NCBI GenBank assembly: GCA_949152475.1
Contig: OX424560.1
Location: forward strand, 24,553,106 to 24,617,105
Length of the DNA: 64,000 nucleotides
Origin: Terebella lapidaria
Lineage: Eukaryota; Annelida; Polychaeta; Terebellida; Terebellidae
Direction: 5' to 3'
Shown here: one piece after another, positions 46,262 to 58,329 of the stretch
How the letters are laid out: each line of letters opens with the position of its first letter
Position numbering within the stretch: position 1 is the first letter of the stretch
The notes under the pieces: model-generated
What the model was told of the DNA's origin: nothing
Databases searched by the model: none
The model's input: only the letters and a program-made list of their open reading frames with translations
Made by a program: the position numbers and the translations under genes

Positions 46262-46339
46262 ACATGCCTCTCAAACTTATCACGAGGGGTCGGGGATTTT
46301 GGTTATCAGTGGGATACAAAAAAGTAAATAGCCCTACCA

Positions 46340-48880
46340 AGGGGAATATATCAAAATTTTCGTTCAGGGCGGTAACTATTTGGGATTATGAGAGTTGCAC
46401 AGAGGCTTGAAGGGCGGTCCCTTACCAGCTACTATTTAGAGTAAATGGCTCTGCAGTGGTGGAAAAAATAACAATTCATTACCACGATTCTGGCCCACTA
46501 TTCATTAATCTAAACAAGGCTGCTACTGGCGAGTAATTCTTACAACAGAAAAGCCAGCGCAACGCATCCGATTTGCAGCAGTTTGCCACGTGGGGTTACG
46601 GACGATGGGAGTGGGGTTCCTCCCCAGTAGATTATCAAGCTCCTGTCCACCTGCATGCACCTGATAACGCTATGGGTTAGAACATTTTGGAACTTCCCTT
46701 TGTGAATTGATAAGGGGCCTTACATTAATATTGCTGGTCGGTATTTATGTAGAATTAGCAGAAGTAATGACCGTATTAATTTTGGATACGACGGACCTTT
46801 TTCCTCGTTTCATTGGCTCCATATTATGTTTCCTTCGTTTATGAGGTTGGTTCTGTGACTTTGTAATTATTTCTTCCCTGTTTCTCATTAATATTGGAGA
46901 TGTAAATGGCCGCAGATAAGGCATTGTACAATCGACTTCATTGCTTGGCTCTGCGCAGGAATCGTTCGTGTCTTTTCAGCAACAATAACGGTGATGATCC
47001 GTACGCCATACATGGTTACATGCATTTCCACTCCTACTAGATCATGAAAGGATAACAATGCTAACTACCGGAATGTTGCTATTTTTTTAAAATTTATTAA
47101 AATTCTCTTTGTAGATCATTTGGTAAAATTGGAACACATTCCCACATAGTTATGGTGATAATTTGATTGTATTTTTAGCTTTGTTCTGCACCTGCTGGGC
47201 ACTGGGTAATCTTGTTATTGATTATGATTTTCACCTGAACACTAGGCCACTCCTGCTGCACACCGGTAATAACCTCTGATCCTATAGCCCTTAAGTGAGA
47301 GGCTATGTTTTATTTATGCTGAGTCTAGCATCCACACGAGTGTCAAATATTGACTGACAGAGCCTTGACATTTGACACGCAGCTTACAACGGCAATGCAC
47401 AGCCCACCAGTTCCCTCTATTCTCTAAAGTTGCTCCCGTGATCATTCCATAGCTCCGATGACGCAAACGGCAGCGTAATACAGCCTGAACACTGAACGGA
47501 TTGATCTATTCCAGTCACGCAAGCCTTTGACCATCAACTACAGTGGTTGTATTGCCGAATCAGTTCGTGGTAAAAATTGATAATTATATTATCGGAACTG
47601 TTGACTGCGTGCAAAATGTTGTCTTGTCCGTTCTGGAAAGAAGGGGTGTCTGAAAAGTACAAGATTTCTGACAGTTTTAGACTGCTGCTCACAAGTGCCT
47701 GTACGTGCGTCATTCTCCCTGCCACTTAATTGCACATTCGTCTTTGGGGGGAATTTGCACAACGAGGGCAAAGGACCGAAGATAATGGAGACTTGGGCTG
47801 GATTTGCTATCAATTTGCCCAATTTTATACCTGCTTTATATCTCTGGCACGTCAGGACTGCTTGGACCTTCTCTTACGTAACAGCGCTGCCATACTTGGC
47901 ATGTTTAGCCGACAGGGTGCGAGTTGTGCTTTGCATACAAAGGAGATTAGATGAAAGTCACGCTCAAAGTCACTTGCAACCTGCAGGTGATAAGAGACTA
48001 ATATTAAAATTGATCTCTGGGTATTGGTATTTGCTGTCAAATGCAGAGTGATATCGAATAAGATTGATTACGTTGCGCCTATTGATTGCACCAGTCACAG
48101 GGTGCCTTAAAAACAACGTGAATTCAATGCTACACGTCTTGTCAAGATCAATTTAAATATGTGAATAACGATTGATATCAGCACACCTAATTTTGTCTCC
48201 ACACATGCGACTGTGAATTTGGAAATGTACTATAGAGAATAAAAATAGAAAATATATCACTGACATGCACTATTGTGTGTCTGGTTATGATTAGGAAACA
48301 AAATTCATGACACACTATCGACTTCTAATTTTGTCAGAAAACCAAGACGAAATATAGCTCGGTGGCAGACAAAACCGTCATTTCTAACGATCTTGATGGT
48401 CATTATCATTCGTGAAATAAATGTGAATTGGCAACAGCAACAATCAAATATTGTCTAGTTCATGTGGAGTAAGGGAAATTAATTAGTAAAAATAGGGAAA
48501 TAGACTAATAAAATATATGCACATGTATATATGATGAAAATGCAGTGGCATTCACTTGATATCTATATCTAATAATATTCTAATGATAGGGTTGTTCCTT
48601 GAAATGCACGCATTTTTTTTTTGAAATTTACATTTATTCATCACTATCATATGAGGTGTTCCAATCAGATCAAGAGACCAGTGCTGAGTTCGAGCTTTAT
48701 CATTGTCCCTCCCTGTCCCAGTCATCAACAAGCTTCCTGTCTGCCTTTTTTTATATTTGACCTTGTCTATATTGAAAATCTCCGGTAATGAATTTACAAT
48801 CGCCATGGTTGTTTTTCATAGCAACTATTTTTTATTTGCCTTGATTGAATCTCGCTTCATTTTGCCTGGAAGAAAGGGTG
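46340..48880. other. Low-copy spacer, no gene supported
   Basis: No match elsewhere in the window. The 118-codon plus frame at 47695-48051 overlaps open frames on both strands, contains no domain I know, and lacks clear splice signals; I leave it uncalled. Confidence 0.45.
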
Positions 48881-51800
48881 CGATTGTCAGCCCAAGTCTG
48901 TCACCATTATAATCTGATGTATCCCCTAACATAATGAATAACAATGTTTAATTAAAATACAGATGACAATGCACCGAGTGCGCTCCAGAATATACCAAAT
49001 GAGGCAGACATACGCGGATGAAACTGTATCTCACCCATGATCAATCATATTCAGAATCTATGCATGTATGCTATGGGGAGGGGGGGGGGTTGTTTTGATG
49101 TCATTTTAATCAGTCATATTCAATGTAAAGGTTGTCAACAGTTTTTTCATTTGTTCCACAAGACACAAGACCTTCTCTCGTGTGCTACAATTCATTATCC
49201 TAAAAGTAACACAAACGTTATCTACAAAATTTGCAAATGCATCTTTTACCCCTTAACTGAATTGGTCAACATAATTGACAATTTATAATATTGATGATGA
49301 TAAGATATTGGTCTCGATCAGTGATGCAGTTGATGCAGGAAAATGAATTTACACGTGTGTTGTCTATAGATTAAGTAGGACACCCACCCCTCCATGATAT
49401 ACAATTTGAGAATACAGTAATGTAATACGAGGTATATCACAAGTTGTGTTTGTGACCTATAAACAAACCCAGGTCGAAATTAATTTCCTTTGTGACAATA
49501 CTGAAGGGATAGTTTTTGAAATATGTGGTATTTTTGTGGATATGGAATTATAAAAAAAATATGCCTCTACTTTTATCAACATGCATGTGTCACCTAATCA
49601 AGTAAAAGTTATGAGTTATGCAATGAATATAAACACAGGAAAACTAGATATCACTGAGCCAATACACAACATATTTCAAGGATAATCCACCAAAAATTTA
49701 CATAGACTGAACATGCCTAACTCTCATGCTGATACCAACCTACAATTCCCCTTAGATGGTCTATTTTCGTCAACCATGTCTTGTAATCTCTAGTCCGCAT
49801 GAGGACACAGAGTCTACAAGACCGGGTCATCCAGTACCCTGCAATATCATACAGTCTCTGAATTTTGAGACAGTGATAATCGACAATTCTGAGTCAGTGA
49901 ATGTTGGCATGTGTTCATGCTTTGGAATGAAAATCGGATCATTCCCTGGCAATTTTATATATATATATATTATTAAAATCAATGACCGTATTTCTGCGAG
50001 ACGTATTATTAATTCAACAACATTACATGCCACAAGTCTTTCTTTTCCTGAGATATCATAGTCTACATGACCGAGATTATGTTTTGTTGAATTTCACTGT
50101 CACTTGCTCCTTGACAGTGCCAGTTTAGTGTTATGCGTTCTCCACCGTTCCATCTGCGATATATTGGCCTGGCTATTTGTGGAATATCCCATGTGTGTGT
50201 GACCTGTATGAATCGTCCAACATTTTCGCCCATTTGGCACATCTGAGACTGCCAATATTAGGGGCTGGTCCTCATCCCACAATGAATACAATTGACTAGT
50301 GCCACTAGTTTTTTTTCACTGTATTAAATAAATGATCCAAACAGATGATAAAATAATGTCGTGTGTTTACTGAAATATGATCCTTGAAAACTACTTTGGT
50401 GGACATAACGTTTTTTTCTCACACTTTTTCTCAGTGAAGTAATTTACTTTTTCAAACCAGTTTGAATTAGAAATACATTTTCTAATGGTGCATACCGAAA
50501 CGTGCGTGTTTGCAACAGAATGACATGCATTGTATTATAATGGATGTCATATAACAGAATAACCCATTCGTGATTTTTTATCAATATATATTATATCTCC
50601 AACAAAAATGCTTCTTGCTATGACTGGCACGACGCTATGTCCTGATAACAAGCACATTACATTAGAACAAGATAGAGCAAACTTACCGAGGCAATAAAAT
50701 ATTTCCAACCAGGCAAAGTATCGTGTCCATCCACCATTATTCAAGAGTATCCAGCTTTTTATCCTTATACTCCCTTCCTGCTGTCTGCCGGACTGTATTG
50801 CAGATTCTGAATGACGACAAGCATTCACCTACATACATAATACACACCAACACCAACCAGGCTGGCTGTTTGTCTAGCATTCCGACATTACGTTCACTAA
50901 AAATTAATAACATGTGTATCAAACATTGGTATGAATTGATAATAGTTCATTTCATAATAGCAAAATCATCTTCCAAACGTATAATTGGCTTTAAGTACCA
51001 ACAAGGTGATATCATAAAGGAACATTTGCACTGATGGCTGTAAGGTATTGTTGATGAAAACAACAAAGGAAATATCACTTCTGGATTGGTACAATTTTTC
51101 ATCAGAGAGTATATAGATTGCCTGTGGACTTCAGACAAACCCAAAATTTGACTTAATGGACAACTCACAGGTCCATTGAACTTTAATTATATGACAGAAA
51201 CTGAAACATAACCAGCATCTTGACGATGTCATACATGACAAGAGCTGAATTTTCCTAGATTTCTATTATTGAAAATAAATGTGAATGATTGGTATCATAT
51301 ATACCATCAACTCAGTAGCCTTTTGGCTCGTGATTAGGTACTTATGTACTTGTCATATATCTATTCCATGGGGTTTGTTTCAGATTTGTAAATTATTCTC
51401 TTAGGTTGTTGGGCAGTTGTATACTAATTCCATCAGGTGTACAGTAGAACAACTACATTTACCACACTGTCTGCCCCTGATGACGCCAGTGTGTCTTTTG
51501 ATAAAGTATTTGGTCGGGCTTTGTTTCTATTGCAAAATGTTGTATTTTACGTTTGTTGTTGGAATCATCGAAAGTTGGCTGTATTGGTGGTAAAAGATTG
51601 ATACTTACATTACTTAAGTTTTAGTATGAATAAAATCCGTATAATTCAGTGGTCTTATTTCTTTTCTTTTTTTTGTCTTTTGAAATTAATCATTTCAGCC
51701 ACTCTTTTGCAAAGGGAATCAATGAATAAGTTACCGAAAGCAAACAAGAATTCAATGTTACCATCATTCACCAAAATCCAATTTAGACGAAATGTATAAC

Positions 51801-53300
51801 GTTCATGTGGAAATTAAGCTCTGAATCTGTGTTTAATATTTCTTATGGGGCAGACAACATATTTATTTCGCAGCAAATACATCCGAATGTACAAGTCATG
51901 AGACATCTCTTTTAGAACATTTTACTATCTAAATATTGGGATTTCTTATTTGCATGGTGTAATTCGTTGGTATGGGCATATACATTGATTTTTCCGTCAT
52001 TTTTCATATTTGGCATTTCAAAAATAGTGCCATTATACATTCTTTGCTCTTTTGCTGAATATGATTAAGAATTGAGCTGCTATAGTTATATTCAAGAGTT
52101 GTGGTGATACGAATTACTCTTTGTTTGGCTCTTTTGCAAAGCATTAATATTAACTCAGTTATATCCATGATGAATGAGATAACACTCTTTCCAAATATGT
52201 TCAATTTAACATTATCTGGAAGACTTCCGTTTCTAAAACATTGGACCATCCTAACCACATCAACAGGGGGCGGCCAACACAGCACCAAAGTGAAACTTTC
52301 AACAAGGGTTCTGTCATAGCTGAGTTATTGAATTTATTCCAGACAAGTGTTGGTAGTTTAAGAGGCTCCTGGCTTGTGACAGGTGCTGATAACATAAAGC
52401 ATCTGACCAGCTCTAACGTAACCTCCACGCGAGGAGATTGGTCAGAGAATACCTGGTAGACACAAGGGGTTCTGATGGATAATATATTGTAAAGGGGAGA
52501 GAAAATATGGCCTTAGGTTGCGCAACAGATGGACGATATTCATGGAAAGCCTGGAGCATTATGGCAGAATTATTCGTAAATTTGCATTATGAGCTACCCT
52601 TAGATGTAATGTTTCTGAGGCGTCATACAACATGTAATAAATAACAGATGGGTTGCAAAGAAATTTAATCAAACCTGATATTTGCAGCCATACTGGGGTC
52701 CACGGTATCCTCAGTCCACAAAACTGTTGAAAGAGGATTGTGAACATATTCGGATGTGGAGAGCAATCCAATTTACAGTAGCTTTAAGTCGAATTTCAAG
52801 ATCTAATGAATACAAGTCTCTCCGTGCAATCAAATCCATGTTTTGGGGCACACTGTTCAGCAAGTTTGTATAGTCAGTAGCTAATTTAATTGTCAGCCAC
52901 AATTGGATCCTGAAATTATTACGTAGGATGTGTGGTAATTAGGTCATTCGTTATTTGTTGATACCACGTGGCTGATTTCTTTCAATTGAAGGAAATGAGG
53001 ACGTGTTGAACAAGAAATAATTGAGCAGTCTTTCGCAGAATCCCAGCAGCAAATGTGTGCACTCATTTTGGAGGATGAACAACATATGCGTAAACTGAGT
53101 ATATCCCAGCAATGGAAGTCTGATATATTATTGAAGAGCAAGTTTGTTAGTCGTTTCTTATATGACCCACATGGACCGTGTACATGCAAGGGATGAATCT
53201 GGGTTGCAATCATATCATAACCATAATTTTCATACGACCAGATACTGGAGATGGACAGTGATAGAAAAGTTCACTCCTTTCGCGATATTCTACTGAACTG
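48880..53300 (+). repeat. Tandem array unit E
   Basis: Matches unit A in order: 48905 with about 176, 49740-50060 with 1420-1700, 51700-51880 with 2840-3040, 52010-52470 with 3960-4430, and 52540-52700 with 4500-4800. The 50080-50800 part matches 15400-16080 of unit C. An insert carrying the shared 3' end lies at 51408-51612. Confidence 0.7.
51408..51612 (+). mobile_element. Retroposon 3' end fragment, longest copy
   Basis: It matches the minus strand of 61062-61276 over about 205 bp. Landmarks are CCATCAGGTGTACAGTAG, CTGATGACGCCAGTGTGTCT, CTATTGCAAAATGTTG and the terminal GATACTTACAT. Three shorter copies (12453, 23902, 63290) share only the last 30-45 bp. A fixed 3' end with varying 5' truncation is the signature of target-primed retrotransposition. 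CTGATGACG followed by an AAAGC-like segment recalls 3' tails of Penelope-type elements, but this is inference. Confidence 0.6.
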
Positions 53301-53399
53301 ATATATTATGGCATTTTCAAAATCGCAAACACCTTGTACATCCTCTCTGTAACAAGATTTGCCAAATCTACCAGCCATGAAATCATACATTGTCTTAAT

Positions 53400-54480
53400 T
53401 CAATGATATTTGCCTTTCGAGTTCATTCCAGACCAGTTTGACTCCCACCACAAATGAAGCAGAAATCAAATATCGATTCCACTAGATGCTGTACATTTTG
53501 TACCTGCTACAATATTCATGGCAAGACTGCAGCAACCAATATTTTCATCATTGATCTGATATTATATTCTCATTATTTAAATCAAATAACTAAAAAAAAT
53601 AATAATTCTCATTATTTGAATTTTGACAAGAAATAAACTGGCATGAAGCTCATTAGCCACCGATAAGCATCTTGATAGTTGCAGAGGTTGAACATCGCAA
53701 CAGAAATGTGAATTAATCAGAGGAAAATTTATCAAAAGTTGGTGTGCGATCATAAAACTGTCTATTGTTTTAAACTCTTTTATGCAAACGGAAACTGCTC
53801 AGTACCTTTGCAACACAACAGTATATCACAAATTATCAGTGAGCATGCCAGAAAACTAACAACACATGTAATTGCATCTCTGTTGCATGGATGCTTACTA
53901 GTCATATCGTCGTCTATAATCTCGTTTTGTTTCTTCTTACAACAAAAATCAAGATACAAGTCTTCCTGTGCTACCCGAGGGCAGTTAAGTGACATTGCTA
54001 ACTGGAAATTACAAAAATGGAATGGATAAATTTCGTGATAGATATTATCAGAACGCAATCAATCGTTCGTGTTGGCCCTTTACAGCATCACAGCAGCATG
54101 CACACATGGATGTTCTCTACCAATTTATCATGCGTATCGACCACAGCAATCACGTTACCTGCAAGTAAAATCTAACAACGGGAATCACACAGCCACAGTC
54201 TCGTCTGATTCCAGTAGATACTTGTCTTCAAAAGCCGATTTATCGTGTTATATGACAAGGTTAACATACAGTTTTCGCCTGGAAGAAGCGTCACCCTTTA
54301 TATGGTGTTTTGTAATGACGTCTTGGTACTCCGACGGGTACGATGTGTTTGTGTTCTAAAGCTTCATTCTTCCCTTTTGTTCACGCCTGATAGCTCACTA
54401 TGTTAGTGTAATTTTTGTTTGGGCCTTGTAATCAATAGTTACTCAATTGTATATGACACCCTCAGTTCATGAAGACTTCA
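53400..54480 (+). repeat. Array tail segment, copy 3
   Basis: Matches 12880-14280; both carry TTTATCATGCGTATCGACC. A local duplication of TTCTCATTATTT (53567 and about 53607) is specific to this copy, in place of the CCTAGG block of copy 1. Confidence 0.7.
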
Positions 54481-56399
54481 AGGGATGACGATATTTAAGG
54501 TGCTTCTTGTTTTTTCTAGAAGATCTTCTGCATTTGCCAAGGCAATTTTTTTTGCATTTTTTTCGACGTTGAAAATGAAGCTGCTTTTAATCAATGAACA
54601 TTATCGAATTGAATAGTGTTGTATAAGCATTGGCACGTTGTATTGTGTATCCATAAACCGTCATCAATCACAGGTTAATAGCAAAACACCCGGAACAATG
54701 GGAGTTTTACAGCGACGGATTCATACGACGCTTTTAATTTGCATCTTATGAATAATAAATTTGAAACGAAGAAATAAAACCAGTATAAGACCACTGCCTC
54801 ATCGTCGCTATATGTATGTATATTTCACAGGCAGTAATGTCTCTTTTCTGTTATGCATCAGAAGCCCCTGACTCAAGGTTGTCATACATCTGGACTTATT
54901 TCACTCTTGAACCAGGACATAAACGAATTTGTTATTCAGACACTGGTGTCTTGTGACTGTTACAATGCACTATTCAAATTTATGATTTGAGGAATAATTA
55001 ATATGTTTCATAGTTATTTGTAATGACAATACATTTATTATTTAACACTGTCAACATTTACACTGTATCAACTATACTGCATAATAAATAACGTCTGTTA
55101 AATTATGGTAATAAATGTGGATGATGTTAGAATCAATTATTGCAACTACTTGTAAACCGGAATTTATCTTAACCACCAGATTGGCAAGTCCATTAATAAT
55201 AGACTGATGAATACAAAGTCCGCTTTCACAATGATTCAAATGAACATTGAGGCTGAGAATATATAGCAGCTGGAACTGAAACCTATTGTAATGTCAACGT
55301 GGTGTCTTTGTCCTCACCTAGTTTTGTTGTTTTCAAAATTGATCTCATATTTGTATTCATATCACGTTAAGTACAATACATTTACTAATGAGCATATTTC
55401 ATGCTGAACACCTATACACATGTACGAACAATACTCAGCCATGTTACAAGAACAGCAGCACAACTCCAGACAATCAAACACCAAGTCCACAAATTCACAA
55501 TCAATAATAGATAACGACCATAGTGCATGTTGTACGATTGCAATTTGTTGTACAGCTAGTAGACCAGACAAATAACAACGTTCGTGCCTGTGTCATGCAT
55601 GCTAGCCACCATGTCTACTAGTTCCCACAAATATTCAATGAAGGACTGCCGTCTGAAAACAAAGAGCTTTAGAAATGTGAGGAAAAAGGAAATGATGACT
55701 AATGTCGAAGGAACACGTAACTTTGCCTGGCTGGGCACGTTCTGTTCCTTTGCTCTTGTTAATAGTTTTTTTTTGCTTTTCGGAGGCACGTGTGTGGCAC
55801 CGTTAAATGTAACACCTACCCCAAATGTAGTAAGGTCCCCTATATGTCAGAACACAGGAACCTCAAATGTCATCAGGTCCTCTAAATGTCGTAAAGGTCC
55901 TCTAAACATAACATATCATCATATCCTAAATGTCATAAATTTGAGGCCCCCTAAATGTAATATACTTGCCTACCCTAAATGTCATAACACAAGTGAAAAC
56001 ATTCTGAACCATAAATCAAATATAATTGACCACTTGTCGACCATTTGTCCATTGCTTTTTATTTGAAGGATGTTAAAAATATGCTCTTCCGATACAATAA
56101 GGCTAAACATTTGACTGATAAAATATTGACAGTATGATTAAAATACTGAGTAATCAATTAAAAACTTTATCCGACTGGTTCAAAGCAACTAAATTATCAT
56201 TGAACACGAATGAAGCTAATTATATACTACTTAGCAATACATGCGGGTGTTGAGGCCCCTATAGTTATTTATAATAGCATTATTGTCCTATACATTATCT
56301 CTATAATACTACACGGGTAACCCCAACAGCCTACTCAAAGCAACTGCCTTCGAATGTATGCAATTTTAATTTTATTGAAAATCGTCTAATGCAATACAA

Positions 56400-57020
56400 C
56401 AAAACATGTACACATTGGTTTTGACGATTACAGTCCGTCCGAGTTGTCTTTACATCCGTTTTAACAGACATTTTATGTCAGTTTTGTGTATAAACAAACA
56501 AAGTGTATCCATCAAACCCGAATGTAAACAATGCTCAGTTTGCCCCGAGTCCACATCGAGTACATTTTCCAGTTTTTTTTCTGTATATATGGTGTAGTTA
56601 TGAGAAAATATTCAGTGATATACGGTGGTGTGCGTGGAATTGTCAGTCCATCTTGCACATTTATGCTTTGTTTACATCTGCTTTTGATGGATGCAGTTTC
56701 TGTATTTACGTATGGACCGCCAGTTCAAATGAGCAAAATTTTGCAAAAGACTATGTTGCAGACATAGCATTTGATGTGAGTATGTCTCATTGAGTTTCAC
56801 ATGTTCACATCTCAATTTCACATGTTTATTGTGAATATATTTTTCCAAAAATATTGCCTATTTTGGAGGGCAGTTGTTTTCAAATAGGCGCAGCCCCATA
56901 GAGAAACCTCCCCATGGGGACGAATAAAGAATGACTCCTCCAGTGCTGCGACCAGGGGCAGCATCGTGCTCACTTCCTCCATTCCCAATGCTCCTATCAT
57001 AGGAACAACCACTTTATAGC
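56400..57020. other. Element interior with short overlapping frames
   Basis: Frames at 56406-56597, 56503-56793 and, on the minus strand, 56818-57012 are open for 60-96 codons. None shows a family I know. Confidence 0.3.
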
Positions 57021-57168
57021 CTGCTCTTCAATTTTTGTGTTCAATTCTTGAATTTGGACCAAATTTTGTTGGATGTTTTCAGGAAAGAGTCTATTTACTT
57101 TTAGGGGTTGCCTTAGCTCGTTGATCGGTGGATCGTTGTCCGTCGCCCAGTTTTAGTTGCGCCGAGCT

Positions 57169-57329
57169 ATGCCTCACCGTGTGTGTGGCAAGTGCCACGT
57201 GTTTCTGCCAGCCTCGGAGATTCACGATTGCTGCTGGAGGTGCACCAACCCATTCTGCATTGAAGCCCCCCCACCCCCACGTGCGAGGTGTGTGAGAACC
57301 GATCGAAGGAGAACTGGTCGACCATGTGA
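57169..57329 (+). pseudogene. Gag-like zinc-knuckle fragment, frameshifted
   Basis: ATG at 57169 opens MPHRVCGKCHVFLPASEIHD, then CCWRCTNPFC and a proline run. About 57263-57281 the match moves to another frame that reads CEVCENRSKENWSTM to a stop at 57327. Paired CxxC motifs with a SxxHDxCxxC core, then a CxxC plus W-rich stretch, are what I recall from gag-like first proteins of DIRS-type retroelements in marine animals. The frame break makes it non-functional. The identification rests on motif spacing only. Confidence 0.45.
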
Positions 57330-57625
57330 GGCGCCCTGAGGGGCCTTCTTCTTCAGGGAGAGTGCCCTTCCCCGCCTTCTGCGGACCGTTCACCATCTGC
57401 ACAAGCTCGCCGGCGCTGAACTATCACATTTCCCTCTGTCCTCCACCTGGCCGTGCACCTCTTGGCCTCATGGGTGTTGTGGGAGATGTGCTGGGTCGCT
57501 CGCTAATCAATGCATTACACCCTCAGCTTACGAGTGTTTGAACGATTGTCCGGCTGGCTTGGCAAAATCCTTCTTCAGTTTTCACTCTGAGCACTGTGGT
57601 TCCAAGTCTCTGTGCAGTGCTAGTG

Positions 57626-57872
57626 CGTTGCATGATGGCGCGCGGTTCCCGGGATCCAATCGGGTCCCAGGCAGCGATAGGTGTCAAGACATGCACTTGT
57701 TACACTGTCAAACTTGCACTTTTTACACAGTGATGCTCTGCTCCATGGAACTAATCGGATCCCGGGCACCAACAGGAATACAGACTCAATTACCGAGTCA
57801 CTGTCCAGCACTCATGTGTTGCATGGTGGCGGTCCGTTTCCGGGACCCGATTGGGTCCCGGGCAGCGATAAG
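57626..57872 (+). repeat. GC-rich degenerate duplication, about 190-bp spacing
   Basis: A segment starting GTTGCATGRTGGCG and running to TCCCRGGCAGCGATA occurs at 57626-57680 and about 57815-57870; a weaker CGGATCCCGGGCACC sits between at about 57757. Local GC content far exceeds the surroundings, so the fragment came from a compositionally different source. Confidence 0.6.
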
Positions 57873-58329
57873 AACACACGCCCCTTTCGTATCCCGGGCA
57901 CTGATAAGCGATCACTGATAAGTACCATTACTCCCAAGCCCACATCCTGTCCCGGGAGCCAACGGTACTGTTCAGGCCGAGCCGGAATCACACTGTAGTC
58001 GATCCCCAGTCCATCTAGGGGTCCGGACTGACACCCGCGTTCCACATGGACAGCTGAGTACTCACTGCGTCTGTCTACGAACAAGTAGTAGCTCATCTCA
58101 AAAGAACAAGTCTTGGCGTTTTTCTGGATCTGAAAAATGATATGTCACATTTGATGACATTTGGAGTTCCTGTGTTATGACATATATGGGACCTTGCTAC
58201 ATTTGGGGTAGTGTTTCATTAGTGGTGCCACACAGGTGACCATAAACAGAACCAATCCCATTGTTTTTTTTCCAGTCATTTTTCATTTTAAATTAAGTGT
58301 GTACTTGCTTTTTTGACTTTTGTGGAACA

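Larger units (their letters stand above)
43628..46340 (+). repeat. Duplicated segment G (pair of 61275-63990)
   Basis: Collinear with 61275-63990 in direct orientation. Shared landmarks include CACTGTGTAGTGGGTTC, the CCATCAGGGCGCTCTGCTC block, ACATGTGATATCGAATCC, the minus-strand exon candidate, and GTGTGGCGCCAGCTTTCGTG. Conservation is higher around the exon candidate and the GC-rich 44390-44480 stretch than in the AT-rich parts. Confidence 0.85.
55787..58238. mobile_element. 2.45-kb element with about 90-bp inverted ends (possibly DIRS-like, non-autonomous)
   Basis: The left end (GTGTGTGGCACC, ACCCCAAATGTAG, TATATGTCA, ACACAGGAAC, CAAATGTCATCA) is repeated inverted at the right end (about 58150-58238) with roughly 85% identity. 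CTAAATGTCATAA-type motifs recur within the left 200 bp. Flanks belong to array unit F, which resumes after it. I see no clear target duplication. Inverted ends without duplication plus an internal gag-like zinc knuckle fit DIRS-type elements, but no reverse transcriptase or tyrosine recombinase is present. It could equally be an unclassified DNA element that captured the fragment. Confidence 0.6.

Noticed and set aside
47695..48051. 118-codon plus-strand frame as a gene
   Set aside because: Overlapping frames on both strands are equally open, no domain is recognisable, and there are no clear splice or start signals.
51408..51612. Active hammerhead ribozyme
   Set aside because: CTGATGA is present, but the required GAAA after stem II is not intact in either long copy and stem II pairs poorly.
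57091..57402. 103-codon minus-strand frame
   Set aside because: It is the antisense shadow of the gag-like cysteine module in GC-rich sequence.
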